From NCBI GenBank assembly GCA_037349105.1, contig JAYJMM010000028.1, positions 1 through 64,000 on the forward strand: 64,000 nt of DNA, given 5' to 3'. The notes beneath the pieces are model-generated. The model did not search any database. It was given only the letters and a program-made list of their open reading frames with translations, and was not told the origin of the DNA. Every line of letters starts with the position of its first letter. The stretch's first letter is position 1. This document shows positions 1 to 13,053 of the stretch, in pieces. The translations under genes and the position numbers were made by a program. The DNA comes from Limnomonas spitsbergensis (taxonomy: Eukaryota; Chlorophyta; Chlorophyceae; Chlamydomonadales).

Positions 1-732
1 AGTTGACGGCAAACAGACAATCCAGATGTGAAGACACTACAATCATGTTTCTTGGTTCACTTTATCTTGTGTTTGAATCCCTGGGACCCCATTCCCTAGG
101 GCACACATCTTATTCATTGACAGGGTTCAGACACAATCTGAAAGGCTAGGGGGCAGCGGGCGCTGAAGCAAGCACCCGTGTTCAGTGTACATGCTGCACC
201 TGGTCCCACTAGGGTCATGCCTTGAGGTCCTTCAACTTCGCTATTCAGCAGAATTCCGATCTTTCGCCGCTTGTTTATGCAACAACCTCGTGCAATAGCA
301 TAGGAAACTACAACAGTTCATTATGTGACAAGCCTCATCAAGCGGTGCTAGTGCCCTGCCAATACAGGCATCCTCTTTCACAATATGGTCTTGCAATCCC
401 ATAAAGCAGATAGATTTCCCATACGAAGTACCAGATATTACCTCTGCGAAGTACGAATCCTTTTTCGAAGTACTAGCAGTCATCAAGGCGTAAACAGTAA
501 AAGGTCTTCATAAGTCTCGAACCTGCCATACGTCCATTCAGTCCAATAAAGGTTACGGAGTCAAAATGCGAAATCCAACTCATTCTCCATATCATGTCCC
601 GCCCGTCTGCCCACGTCATATGTCTCAAAATAAGGATGTAAAACATATTTATTAACGAGGCTGATATGCATGTCGGATCCAATCAGGCCACCAGGTGAAC
701 CTTGCATTTCGGCATCCAGCTCGCCAAATGCT

Positions 733-1083
733 CTAATCGTCGAAGGTAGTCTTTTTGCCTGCGCTAGCAGGCAGGCCTCGGCCACCTCCCCGGCCGCCAT
801 CACGTCCGCCTCGGCCACCCCCGCGTCCACCGTCGCGTCCGCCTCGGCCTCTGCCACCGAATCCCCCACGACCCCCATCGCGGCCTCCGCCCCGGCCACC
901 ACCCCGACCACCAAAGCCGCCGCCAGCACCACCACCACCGTTGAAATCAACCTTGGGCTTGACGTTGGGGTCAACATAGATCTCTCCGCCCGTGGCGGAT
1001 GACCCGCTGAGCTCGGCTGCCTTCGCCTTGCCCTCGGCCGTCGCGAAATCAACATAACAAGTGCCCTCAGCTCACCAGTTTCT
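733..1083 (-). pseudogene. Unit 1 terminal exon, frameshifted
   Basis: One C is missing from the run near 1061-1070, so the frame breaks just after the GELR residues of the RRM loop. The stop codon position and RGG-coding region are otherwise as in unit 4. Confidence 0.75.
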
Positions 1084-1959
1084 CTGTGAACACCAAACAA
1101 AACCGGAATACAGGTAAGGGGGCAGCGTTAGACATGTAACGTGTGAGAGGGTTTCAGGGTCCAGTGGGGCGCCAGCCAAGGAAGAGTGATGGACTACGGG
1201 AATGAGAGTTAAGGAATACGGGAATCACAGTTGACGGCAAACAGACATCCAGATGTGAAGACACTACAATCATGTTTCTTGGTTCACTTTATCTTGTGTT
1301 TGAATCCCTGGGACCCCATTCCCTAGGGCACACATCTTATTCATTGACAGGGTTCAGACACAATCTGAAAGGCTAGGGGGCAGCGGGCGCTGAAGCAAGC
1401 ACCCGTGTTCAGTGTACATGCTGCACCTGGTCCCACTAGGGTCATGCCTTGAGGTCCTTCAACTTCGCTATTCAGCAGAATTCCGATCTTTCGCCGCTTG
1501 TTTATGCAACAACCTCGTGCAATAGCATAGGAAACTACAACAGTTCATTATGTGACAAGCCTCATCAAGCGGTGCTAGTGCCCTGCCAATACAAGCATCC
1601 TCTTTCGCAATATGGTCTTGCAATCCCATAAAGCAGATAGATTTCCCATACGAAGTACCAGATAGTACCTCTGCGAAGTACGAATCCTTTTTCGAAGTAC
1701 TAGCAGTCATCAAGGCGTAAACAGTAAAAGGTCTTCATAAGTCTTGGACCTGCCATACGTCCCTTCAGTCCAATAAAGGTTACGGAGTCAAAATGCAAAA
1801 TCCAACTCATTCTCCATATCATGTCCCGCCCGTCTGCCCACGTCATATGTCTCAAAATAAGGATGTAAAACATATTTATTAACGAGGCTGATATGCAGGT
1901 AGGATCCAATCAGGCCACCAGGTGAACCTTGCATTTCGGCATCCAGCTCGCCAAATGCT

Positions 1960-2345
1960 CTAATCGTCGAAGGTAGTCTTTTTGCCTGCGCTAGCAGGCA
2001 GGCCTCGGCCACCTCCCCGGCCGCCATCACGTCCGCCTCGGCCACCCCCGCGTCCACCGTCGCGTCCGCCTCGGCCACCCCCGCGTCCACCGTCGCGTCC
2101 GCCTCGGCCTCTGCCACCAAATCCCCCACGACCCCCATCGCGGCCTCCGCCCCGGCCACCACCCCGACCACCAAAGCCGCCGCCAGCACCACCACCACCG
2201 TTGAAATCAACCTTGGGCTTGACGTTGGGGTCAACATAGATCTCTCCGCCCGTGGCGGATGACCCGCTGAGCTCGGCTTGCCTTCGCCTTGCCCTCGGCC
2301 GTCGCGAAATCAACATAACAAGTGCCCCTCAGCTCACCAGTTTCT
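1960..2345 (-). pseudogene. Unit 2 terminal exon, frameshifted, two 33-bp repeats
   Basis: An extra T near 2278 shifts the frame inside the RRM half. The RGG part carries one additional 33-bp (11-residue) repeat. Confidence 0.75.
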
Positions 2346-3220
2346 CTGTGAACACCAAACAAAACCGGAAATACAGGTAAGAGGACAGCGTTAGACATCG
2401 AACGTGTGAGAGGGTTTCAGGGTCCAGTGGGGCGTCAGCCAAGGAAGAGTGATGGACTACGGGAATGAGAGTTAAGGAATACGGGAATCAGAGTTGACGG
2501 CAAACAGACATCCAGATGTGAAGACACTACAATCATGTTTCTTGGTTCACTTTATCTTGTGTTTGAATCCCTGGGACCCCATTCCCTAGGGCACACATCT
2601 TATTTATTGACAGGGTTCAGACACAATCTGAAAGGCTAGGGGGCAGCGGGCGCTGAAGCAAGCACCCGTGTTCAGTGTACATGCTGCACCTGGTCCCACT
2701 AGGGTCATGCCTTGAGGTCCTTCAACTTCGCTATTCAGCAGAATTCAGATCTTTCGCCGCTTGCTTATGCAACAACCTCGTGCAATAGCATAGGAAACTA
2801 CGACAGTTCACGATGTGACAAGCCTCATCAAGCGGTGCTAGTGCCCTGCCAATACAAGCATCCTCTTTCGCAATATGGTCTTGCAATCCCATAAAGCAGA
2901 TAGATTTCCCATACGAAGTACCAGATAGTACCTCTGCGAAGTACGAATCCTTTTCGCAGTACTAGCAGTCATCAAGGCGTAAACAGTAAAAGGTCTTCAT
3001 AAGTCTCGAAACTGCCATACGTCCATTCAGTCCAATAAAGGTTACGGAGTCAAAATGCAAATCCAACTCATTCTCCATATCATGTCCCGCCCGTCTGCCC
3101 ACGTCATATGTCTCAAAATAAGGATGTAAAGCATATTTATTAACGAGGCTGATATGTAGGTAGGATCCAATCAGGCCACCAGGTGAACCTTGCATTTCGG
3201 CATCCAGCTCGCCAAATGCT

Positions 3221-3573
3221 CTAATCGTCGAAGGTAGTCTTTTTGCCTGCGCTAGCGGGCAGGCCTCGGCCACCTCCCCGGCCGCCATCACATCCGCCTC
3301 GGCCACCCCCGCGTCCACGGGTCGCGTCCGCCTCGGCCTCTGCCACCGAATCCCCCACGACCCCCATCGCGGCCTCCGCCCCGGCCACCACCCCGACCAC
3401 CAAAGCCGCCGCCAGCACCACCACCACCGTTGAAATCAACCTTGGGCTTGACGTTGGGGTCAACATAGATCTCTCCGCCTGCGGCGGATGACCCGCTGAG
3501 CTCGGCTGCCTTCGCCTTGCCCTCGGCCGTCGCGAAATCAACATAACAAGTGCCCCTCAGCTCACCAGTTTCT
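3221..3573 (-). pseudogene. Unit 3 terminal exon, frameshifted in the RGG tail
   Basis: An extra base near 3318-3321 (CCACGGGTCGCG instead of CCACCGTCGCG) breaks the glycine-arginine frame. The RRM half stays open. Confidence 0.75.
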
Positions 3574-4365
3574 CTGTGAACACCAAACAAAACTGGAAAT
3601 ACAGGTAAGGGGGCAGCGTTAGACATCTAACGTGTGAGAGGGTTTCAGGGTCCAGTGGGGCGCCAGCCAAGGAAGAGTGATGGACTACGGGAATGAGAGT
3701 TAAGGAATACGGGAATCAGAGTTGACGGCAAACAGACATCCAGATGTGAAGACACTACAATCATGTTTCTTGGTTCACTTTATCTTGTGTTTGAATCCCT
3801 GGGACCCCATTCCCTAGGGCACACATCTTATTCATTGACAGGGTTCAGACACAATCTGAAAGGCTAGGGGGCAGCGGGCGCTGAAGCAAGCACCCGTGTT
3901 CAGTGTACATGCTGCACCTGGTCCCACTAGGGTCATGCCTTGAGGTCCTTCAACTTCGCTATTCAGCAGAATTCCGATCTTTCGCCGCTTGTTTATGCAA
4001 CAACCTCGTGCAATAGCATAGGAAACTACAACAGTTCATTATGTGACAAGCCTCATCAAGCGGTGCTAGTGCCCTGCCAATACAAGCATCCGCTTTCGCA
4101 ATATGGTCTTGCAATCCCATAAAGCAGATAGATTTCCCATACGAAGTACCAGATAGTACCTCTGCGAAGTACGAATCCTTTTTCGAAGTACTAGCAGTCA
4201 TCAAGGCGTAAACAGTAAAAGGTCTTCATAAGTCTCGAAACTGCCATACGTCCATTCAGTCCAATAAAGGTTACGGAGTCAAAATGCAAAATCCAACTCA
4301 TTCTCCATATCATGTCCCGCCCGTCTGCCCACGTCATATGTCTCAAAATAAGGATGTAAAGCATA

Positions 4366-4371
4366 TTTATT
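4366..4371 (-). promoter_or_regulatory. Polyadenylation signal AATAAA of the unit 4 exon (representative)
   Basis: TTTATT on the plus strand reads AATAAA on the exon strand, 80 nt after the TAG stop. The same hexamer sits at the same place in most units (for example 648-653 in unit 1). It is altered in unit 16, which reads TGTATT near 19,246. Position and strand fit a 3' UTR signal. No transcript evidence is available. Confidence 0.55.
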
Positions 4372-4450
4372 AACGAGGCTGATATGCATGTCGGATCCAA
4401 TCAGGCCACCAGGTGAACCTTGCATTTCGGCATCCAGCTCGCCAAATGCT

Positions 4451-4802
4451 CTAATCGTCGAAGGTAGTCTTTTTGCCTGCGCTAGCAGGCAGGCCTCGGC
4501 CACCTCCCCGGCCGCCATCACGTCCGCCTCGGCCACCCCCGCGTCCACCGTCGCGTCCGCCTCGGCCTCTGCCACCGAATCCCCCACGACCCCCATCGCG
4601 GCCTCCGCCCCGGCCACCACCCCGACCACCAAAGCCGCCGCCAGCACCACCACCACAGTTGAAATCAACCTTGGGCTTGACGTTGGGGTCAACATAGATC
4701 TCTCCGCCCGTGGCGGATGACCCGCTGAGCTCGGCTGCCTTCGCCTTGCCCTCGGCCGTCGCGAAATCAACATAACAAGTGCCCCTCAGCTCACCAGTTT
4801 CT
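4451..4802 (-). CDS. Unit 4 terminal exon: RRM C-terminal half plus RGG/GAR tail (reference copy, partial CDS)
   Basis: Seen: the exon follows a pyrimidine-rich stretch ending GTTCACAG (acceptor at 4803-4804) and starts in phase 2. It encodes about 116 residues ending in TFDD and TAG (4451-4453). The first residues, RETGELRGTCYVDF, match the beta2-beta3 loop and RNP1 strand of an RRM. After GEIYVDPNVKPKVDF comes a tail of RGG, GGRGG and RDGGRGG repeats. Known: RRM followed by a GAR tail is the layout of nucleolin/Gar2-type and other RNA-binding proteins that act in the nucleolus or bind G-rich RNA. Inferred: this is the last exon of such a gene, because the RNP2 half of the RRM and a start codon are absent from the unit. 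AATAAA lies on the same strand at 4366-4371. An ATG in the intron can open a longer frame but is not a credible start. The exact parent gene is not identifiable. Confidence 0.7.
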
Positions 4803-5679
4803 CTGTGAACACCAAACAAAACCGGAAATACAGGTAAGGGGGCAGCGTTAGACATGTAATGTGTGAGAGGGTTTCAGGGTCCAGTGGGGCGCCAGCCAAG
4901 GAAGAGTGATGGACTACGGGAATGAGAGTTAAGGAATACGGGAATCACAGTTGACGGCAAACAGACATCCAGATGTGAAGACACTACAATCATGTTTATT
5001 GGTTCACTTTATCTTGTGTTTGAATCCCTGGGACCCCATTCCCTAGGGCACAAATCTTATTCATTTACAGGGTTCAGACACAATCTGAAAGGCTAGGGGG
5101 CAGCGGGCGCTGAAGCAAGCACCCGTGTTCAATGTACATGCTGCACCTGGTCCCACTAGGGTCATGCATTTAGGTCCTTCAACTTCGCTATTCAGCAGAA
5201 TTCAGATCTTTCGCCGCTTGCTTATGCAACAACCTCGTGCAATAGCATAGGAAACTACGACAGTTCACGATGTGACAAGCCTCATCAAGCGGTGCTAGTG
5301 CCCTGCCAATACAAGCATCCTCTTTCGCAATATGGTCTTGCAATCCCATAAAGCAGATAGATTTCCCATACGAAGTACCAGATAGTACCTCTGCGAAGTA
5401 CGAATCCTTTTTCGCAGTACTAGCAGTCATCAAGGCGTAAACAGTAAAAGGTCTTCATAAGTCTCGAAACTGCCATACGTCCATTCAGTCCAATAAAGGT
5501 TACGGAGTCAAAATGCAAAATCCAACTCATTCTCCATATCATGTCCCGCCCGTCTGCCCACGTCATATGTCTCAAAATAAGGATGTAAAGCATATTTATT
5601 AACGAGGCTGATATGCATGTCGGATCCAATCAGGCCACCAGGTGAACCTTGCATTTCGGCATCCAGCTCGCCAAATGCT

Positions 5680-6031
5680 CTAATCGTCGAAGGTAGTCTT
5701 TTTGCCTGCGCTAGCAGGCAGGCCTCGGCCACCTCCCCGGCCGCCATCACGTCCGCCTCGGCCACCCCCGCGTCCACCGTCGCGTCCGCCTCGGCCTCTG
5801 CCACCGAATCCCCCACGACCCCCATCGCGGCCTCCGCCCCGGCCACCACCCCGACCACCAAAGCCGCCGCCAGCACCACCACCACCGTTGAAATCAACCT
5901 TGGGCTTGACGTTGGGGTCAACATAGATCTCTCCGCCCGTGGCGGATGACCCGCTGAGCTCGGCTGCCTTCGCCTTGCCCTCGGCCGTCGCGAAATCAAC
6001 ATAACAAGTGCCCCTCAGCTCACCAGTTTCT
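5680..6031 (-). CDS. Unit 5 terminal exon, intact frame (partial)
   Basis: Encodes the same 116-residue RRM/RGG segment as unit 4, with almost identical sequence across the whole unit. This suggests a recent one-unit duplication. Confidence 0.65.
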
Positions 6032-6908
6032 CTGTGAACACCAAACAAAACCGGAAATACAGGTAAGGGGGCAGCGTTAGACATGTAATGTGTGAGAGGG
6101 TTTCAGGGTCCAGTGGGGCGCCAGCCAAGGAAGAGTGATGGACTACGGGAATGAGAGTTAAGGAATACGGGAATCACAGTTGACGGCAAACAGACATCCA
6201 GATGTGAAGACACTACAATCATGTTTATTGGTTCACTTTATCTTGTGTTTGAATCCCTGGGACCCCATTCCCTAGGGCACAAATCTTATTCATTTACAGG
6301 GTTCAGACACAATCTGAAAGGCTAGGGGGCAGCGGGCGCTGAAGCAAGCACCCGTGTTCAATGTACATGCTGCACCTGGTCCCACTAGGGTCATGCCTTG
6401 AGGTCCTTCAACTTCGCTATTCAGCAGAATTCAGATATTTCGCCGCTTGCTTATGCAACAACCTCGTGCAATAGCATAGGAAACTACGACAGTTCACGAT
6501 GTGACAAGCCTCATCAAGCGGTGCTAGTGCCCTGCCAATACAAGCATCCTCTTTCGCAATATGGTCTTGCAATCCCATAAAGCAGATAGATTTCCCATAC
6601 GAAGTACCAGATAGTACCTCTGCGAAGTACGAATCCTTTTTCGCAGTACTAGCAGTCATCAAGGCGTAAACAGTAAAAGGTCTTCATAAGTCTCGAAAAT
6701 GCCATACGTCCATTCAGTCCAATAAAGGTTACGGAGTCAAAATGCAAAATCCAACTCATTCTCCATATCATGTCCCGCCCGTCTGCCCACGTCATATGTC
6801 TCAAAATAAGGATGTAAAGCATATTTATTAACGAGGCTGATATGCAGGTAGGATCCAATCAGGCCACCAGGTGAACCTTGCATTTCGGCATCCAGCTCGC
6901 CAAATGCT

Positions 6909-7260
6909 CTAATCGTCGAAGGTAGTCTTTTTGCCTGCGCTAGCAGGCAGGCCTCGGCCACCTCCCCGGCCGCCATCACGTCCGCCTCGGCCACCCCCGC
7001 GTCCACCGTCGCGTCCGCCTCGGCCTCTGCCACCGAATCCCCCACGACCCCCATCGCGGCCTCCGCCCCGGCCACCACCCCGACCACCAAAGCCGCCGCC
7101 AGCACCACCACCACCGTTGAAATCAACCTTGGGCTTGACGTTGGGGTCAACATAGATCTCTCCGCCCGTGGCGGATGACCCGCTGAGCTCGGCTGCCTTC
7201 GCCTTGCCCTCGGCCGTCGCGAAATCAACATAACAAGTGCCCCTCAGCTCACCAGTTTCT
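6909..7260 (-). CDS. Unit 6 terminal exon, intact frame (partial)
   Basis: The exon frame is open from the acceptor to TAG. The intron-side ATG context reads SNAVPLP rather than the SNAAPLP of units 4-5, marking a subfamily change. Confidence 0.65.
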
Positions 7261-8137
7261 CTGTGAACACCAAACAAAACCGGAAATACAGGTAAGGGGA
7301 CGGCGTTAGACATCGAACGTGTGAGAGGGTTTCAGGGTCCAGTGGGGCGTCAGCCAAGGAAGAGTGATGGACTACGGGAATGAGAGTTAAGGAATACGGG
7401 AATCAGAGTTGACGGCAAACAGACATCCAGATGTGAAGACACCACAATCATGTTTCTTGGTTCACTTTATCCTGTGTTTGAATCCCTGGGACCCCATTCC
7501 CTAGGGCACACATCTTATTCATTGACAGGGTTCAGACACAATCTGAAAGGCTAGGGGGCAGCGGGCGCTGAAGCAAGCACCCGTGTTCAATGTACATGCT
7601 GCACCTGGTCCCACTAGGGTCATGCATTTAGGTCCTTCAACTTCGCTATTCAGCAGAATTCAGATCTTTCGCCGCTTGCTTATGCAACAACCTCGTGCAA
7701 TAGCATAGGAAACTACGACAGTTCACGATGTGACAAGCCTCATCAAGCGGTGCTAGTGCCCTGCCAATACAAGCATCCTCTTTCGCAATATGGTCTTGCA
7801 ATCCCATAAAGCAGATAGATTTCCCATACGAAGTACCAGATATTACCTCTGCGAAGTACGAATCCTTTTTCGCAGTACTAGCAGTCATCAAGGCGTAAAC
7901 AGTAAAAGGTCTTCATAAGTCTCGAAACTGCCATACGTCCATTCAGTCCAATAAAGGTTACGGAGTCAAAATGCAAAATCCAACTCATTCTCCATATCAT
8001 GTCCCGCCCGTCTGCCCACGTCATATGTCTCAAAATAAGGATGTAAAGCATATTTATTAACGAGGCTGATATGCAGGTAGGATCCAATCAGGCCACCAGG
8101 TGAACCTTGCATTTCGGCATCCAGCTCGCCAAATGCT

Positions 8138-8489
8138 CTAATCGTCGAAGGTAGTCTTTTTGCCTGCGCTAGCAGGCAGGCCTCGGCCACCTCCCCGGCC
8201 GCCATCACGTCCGCCTCGGCCACCCCCGCGTCCACCGTCGCGTCCGCCTCGGCCTCTGCCACCGAATCCCCCACGACCCCCATCGCGGCCTCCGCCCCGG
8301 CCACCACCCCGACCACCAAAGCCGCCGCCAGCACCACCACCACCGTTGAAATCAACCTTGGGCTTGACGTTGGGGTCAACATAGATCTCTCCGCCCGTGG
8401 CGGATGACCCGCTGAGCTCGGCTGCCTTCGCCTTGCCCTCGGCCGTCGCGAAATCAACATAACAAGTGCCCCTCAGCTCACCAGTTTCT
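8138..8489 (-). CDS. Unit 7 terminal exon, intact frame (partial)
   Basis: Open frame, with the same exon translation as unit 6. Confidence 0.65.
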
Positions 8490-9285
8490 CTGTGAACACC
8501 AAACAAAACCGGAAATACAGGTAAGGGGACGGCGTTAGACATCGAACGTGTGAGAGGGTTTCAGGGTCCAGTGGGGCGTCAGCCAAGGAAGAGTGATGGA
8601 CTACGGGAATGAGAGTTAAGGAATACGGGAATCAGAGTTGACGGCAAACAGACATCCAGATGTGAAGACACCACAATCATGTTTCTTGGTTCACTTTATC
8701 CTGTGTTTGAATCCCTGGGACCCCATTCCCTAGGGCACACATCTTATTCATTGACAGGGTTCAGACACAATCTGAAAGGCTAGGGGGCAGCGGGTGCTGA
8801 AGCAAAGACCCGTGCTCAGTGTACATGTTGCACCTGGTCCCACTAGGGTCATGCCTTGAGGTCCTTCAACTTCGCTATTCAGCAGAATTCCGATCTTTCG
8901 CCGCTTGTTTATGCAACAACCTCGTGCAATAGCATAGGAAACTACAACAGTTCACGATGTGACAAGCCTCATCAAGCGGTGCTAGTGCCCTGCCAATAAA
9001 AACATCCTCTTTCGCAATATGGTCTTGCAATCCCATAAAGCAGATAGATTTCCCATAAGAAGTACCAGATAGTACCTCTGCGAAGTACGAATCCTTTTTC
9101 GCAGTACTAGCAGTCATCAAGGCGTAAACAGTAAAAGGTCTTCATAAGTCTCGGACATGCCATACGTCCCTTCAGTCCAATAAAGGTTACGGAGTCAAAA
9201 TTCGAAATCCAACTCATTCTCCATATCATGTCCGGCCCGTCTGCCCACGTCATATGTCTCAAAATAAGGATGTAAAACATATTTA

Positions 9286-9718
9286 TTAACGAGGCTGATA
9301 TGCATGTCGGATCCAATCAGGCCACCAGGTGAACCTTGCATTTCGGCATCCAGCTCGCCAAATGCTATAATCGTCGAAGGTAGTCTTTTTGCCTGCGCTA
9401 GCAGGCAGGCCTCGGCCACCTCCCAGGCCGCCATCACGTCCGCCTCGGCCACCCCCGCGTCCACCGTCGCGTCCGCCTCGGCCTCTGCCACCGAATCCCC
9501 CACGACCCCCATCGCGGCCTCCGCCCCGGCCACCACCCCGACCACCAAAGCCGCCGCCAGCACCACCACCACCGTTGAAATCAACCTTGGGCTTGACGTT
9601 GGGGTCAACATAGATCTCTCCGCCCGTGGCGGATGACCCGCTGAGCTCGGCTGCCTTCGCCTTGCCCTCGGCCGTCGCGAAATCAACATAACAAGTGCCC
9701 CTCAGCTCACCAGTTTCT
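9286..9718 (-). pseudogene. Unit 8 terminal exon with stop-loss extension
   Basis: GCTCTAATCG is GCTATAATCG here, so the minus-strand TAG becomes TAT. The frame then runs 27 residues into the 3' UTR and stops at 9286. One RGG arginine is also changed to leucine (GGLGGG). Confidence 0.65.
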
Positions 9719-10595
9719 CTGTGAACACCAAACAAAACCGGAAATACAGGTAAGGGGACGGCGTTAGACATCGAACGTGTGAGAGGGTTTCAGGGTCCAG
9801 TGGGGCGTCAGCCAAGGAAGAGTGATGGACTACGGGAATGAGAGTTAAGGAATACGGGAATCAGAGTTGACGGCAAACAGACATCCAGATGTGAAGACAC
9901 CACAATCATGTTTCTTGGTTCACTTTATCCTGTGTTTGAATCCCTGGGACCCCATTCCCTAGGGCACACATCTTATTCATTGACAGGGTTCAGACACAAT
10001 CTGAAAGGCTAGGGGGCAGCGGGCGCTGAAGCAAGCACCCGTGTTCAATGTACATGCTGCACCTGGTCCCACTAGGGTCATGCCTTGAGGTCCTTCAACT
10101 TCGCTATTCAGCAGAATTCAGATCTTTCGCCGCTTGCTTATGCAACAACCTCGTGCAATAGCATAGGAAACTACGACAGTTCACGATGTGACAAGCCTCA
10201 TCAAGCGGTGCTAGTGCCCTGCCAATACAAGCATCCTCTTTCGCAATATGGTCTTGCAATCCCATAAAGCAGATAGATTTCCAATACGAAGTACCAGATA
10301 GTACCTCTGCGAAATACGAATCCGTTTTCGCAGTACTAGCAGTCATCAAGGCGTAAACAGTAAAAGGTCTTCATAAGTCTCGAAACTGCCATACGTCCAT
10401 TCAGTCCAATAAAGGTTACGGAGTCAAAATGCAAAATCCAACTCATTCTCCATATCATGTCCCGCCCGTCTGCCCACGTCATATGTCTCAAAATAAGGAT
10501 GTAAAACATATTTATTAACGAGGCTGATATGCATGTCGGATCCAATCAGGCCACCAGGTGAACCTTGCATTTCGGCATCCAGCTCGCCAAATGCT

Positions 10596-10947
10596 CTAAT
10601 CGTCGAAGGTAGTCTTTTTGCCTGCGCTAGCAGGCAGGCCTCGGCCACCTCCCCGGCCGCCATCACGTCCGCCTCGGCCACCCCCGCGTCCACCGTCGCG
10701 TCCGCCTCGGCCTCTGCCACCGAATCCCCCACGACCCCCATCGCGGCCTCCGCCCCGGCCACCACCCCGACCACCAAAGCCGCCGCCAGCACCACCACCA
10801 CCGTTGAAATCAACCTTGGGCTTGACGTTGGGGTCAACATAGATCTCTCCGCCCGTGGCGGATGACCCGCTGAGCTCGGCTGCCTTCGCCTTGCCCTCGG
10901 CCGTCGCGAAATCAACATAACAAGTGCCCCTCAGCTCACCAGTTTCT
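10596..10947 (-). CDS. Unit 9 terminal exon, intact frame (partial)
   Basis: Open frame to TAG. It forms a two-unit block with unit 8 that recurs as units 10-11. Confidence 0.65.
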
Positions 10948-11743
10948 CTGTGAACACCAAACAAAACCGGAAATACAGGTAAGGGGACGGCGTTAGACAT
11001 CGAACGTGTGAGAGGGTTTCAGGGTCCAGTGGGGCGTCAGCCAAGGAAGAGTGATGGACTACGGGAATGAGAGTTAAGGAATACGGGAATCAGAGTTGAC
11101 GGCAAACAGACATCCAGATGTGAAGACACCACAATCATGTTTCTTGGTTCACTTTATCCTGTGTTTGAATCCCTGGGACCCCATTCCCTAGGGCACACAT
11201 CTTATTCATTGACAGGGTTCAGACACAATCTGAAAGGCTAGGGGGCAGCGGGTGCTGAAGCAAAGACCCGTGCTCAGTGTACATGTTGCACCTGGTCCCA
11301 CTAGGGTCATGCCTTGAGGTCCTTCAACTTCGCTATTCAGCAGAATTCCGATCTTTCGCCGCTTGTTTATGCAACAACCTCGTGCAATAGCATAGGAAAC
11401 TACAACAGTTCACGATGTGACAAGCCTCATCAAGCGGTGCTAGTGCCCTGCCAATAAAAACATCCTCTTTCGCAATATGGTCTTGCAATCCCATAAAGCA
11501 GATAGATTTCCCATAAGAAGTACCAGATAGTACCTCTGCGAAGTACGAATCCTTTTTCGCAGTACTAGCAGTCATCAAGGCGTAAACAGTAAAAGGTCTT
11601 CATAAGTCTCGGACATGCCATACGTCCCTTCAGTCCAATAAAGGTTACGGAGTCAAAATTCGAAATCCAACTCATTCTCCATATCATGTCCGGCCCGTCT
11701 GCCCACGTCATATGTCTCAAAATAAGGATGTAAAACATATTTA

Positions 11744-12176
11744 TTAACGAGGCTGATATGCATGTCGGATCCAATCAGGCCACCAGGTGAACCTTGCATT
11801 TCGGCATCCAGCTCGCCAAATGCTATAATCGTCGAAGGTAGTCTTTTTGCCTGCGCTAGCAGGCAGGCCTCGGCCACCTCCCAGGCCGCCATCACGTCCG
11901 CCTCGGCCACCCCCGCGTCCACCGTCGCGTCCGCCTCGGCCTCTGCCACCGAATCCCCCACGACCCCCATCGCGGCCTCCGCCCCGGCCACCACCCCGAC
12001 CACCAAAGCCGCCGCCAGCACCACCACCACCGTTGAAATCAACCTTGGGCTTGACGTTGGGGTCAACATAGATCTCTCCGCCCGTGGCGGATGACCCGCT
12101 GAGCTCGGCTGCCTTCGCCTTGCCCTCGGCCGTCGCGAAATCAACATAACAAGTGCCCCTCAGCTCACCAGTTTCT
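11744..12176 (-). pseudogene. Unit 10 terminal exon with stop-loss extension
   Basis: Carries the same TAG-to-TAT change, 27-residue extension and GGLGGG variant as unit 8, exactly 2458 bp away. Confidence 0.65.
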
Positions 12177-13053
12177 CTGTGAACACCAAACAAAACCGGA
12201 AATACAGGTAAGGGGACGGCGTTAGACATCGAACGTGTGAGAGGGTTTCAGGGTCCAGTGGGGCGTCAGCCAAGGAAGAGTGATGGACTACGGGAATGAG
12301 AGTTAAGGAATACGGGAATCAGAGTTGACGGCAAACAGACATCCAGATGTGAAGACACCACAATCATGTTTCTTGGTTCACTTTATCCTGTGTTTGAATC
12401 CCTGGGACCCCATTCCCTAGGGCACACATCTTATTCATTGACAGGGTTCAGACACAATCTGAAAGGCTAGGGGGCAGCGGGCGCTGAAGCAAGCACCCGT
12501 GTTCAATGTACATGCTGCACCTGGTCCCACTAGGGTCATGCCTTTAGGTCCTTCAACTTCGCTATTCAGCAGAATTCAGATCTTTCGCCGCTTGCTTATG
12601 CAACAACCTCGTGCAATAGCATAGGAAACTACGACAGTTCACGATGTGACAAGCCTCATCAAGCGGTGCTAGTGCCCTGCCAATACAAGCATCCTCTTTC
12701 GCAATATGGTCTTGCAATCCCATAAAGCAGATAGATTTCCCATACGAAGTACCAGATAGTACCTCTGCGAAGTACGAATCCGTTTTCGCAGTACTAGCAG
12801 TCATCAAGGCGTAAACAGTAAAAGGTCTTCATAAGTCTCGAAACTGCCATACGTCCATTCAGTCCAATAAAGGTTACGGAGTCAAAATGCAAAATCCAAC
12901 TCATTCTCCATATCATGTCCCGCCCGTCTGCCCACGTCATATGTCTCAAAATAAGGATGTAAAACATATTTATTAACGAGGCTGATATGCATGTCGGATC
13001 CAATCAGGCCACCAGGTGAACCTTGCATTTCGGCATCCAGCTCGCCAAATGCT

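Noticed and set aside
3940..4122. 60-codon plus-strand frame (MRSFNFAIQQNS)
   Set aside because: It begins without a proper ATG, is lost in several units and has no recognised homology.
3959..4204. 81-codon minus-strand frame repeated in many units
   Set aside because: It lies in the 3' flank of the exon. It is broken by a stop in units 22 and 24 and a frameshift in unit 3, its variants are mostly amino-acid changing, and no motif is recognised.
4191..4400. 69-codon minus-strand frame repeated in nearly every unit
   Set aside because: It overlaps the 3' UTR and AATAAA of the exon and carries freely varying residues. It is open only because the unit is repeated.
4473..4697. Proline-rich plus-strand frame (PRPPPRPPSRPP type)
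   Set aside because: It is the antisense of the RGG exon; GGC/CGG-type codons read as proline and arginine on the other strand. It has no ATG start.
4388..4720. Alanine/serine/threonine-rich 110-codon plus-strand frame
   Set aside because: It is another antisense shadow of the RGG exon. The composition follows from the repeat sequence.
5017..5040. tRNA B-box-like string TGTTTGAATCCC in each unit
   Set aside because: No A box, acceptor stem or anticodon arm can be folded around it, so it is not a tRNA or clear SINE.
4803..5100. Possible snoRNA in the intron, as found in nucleolin introns
   Set aside because: CTGA-like strings occur, but no matching box C (RTGATGA) at a suitable distance with a terminal stem.
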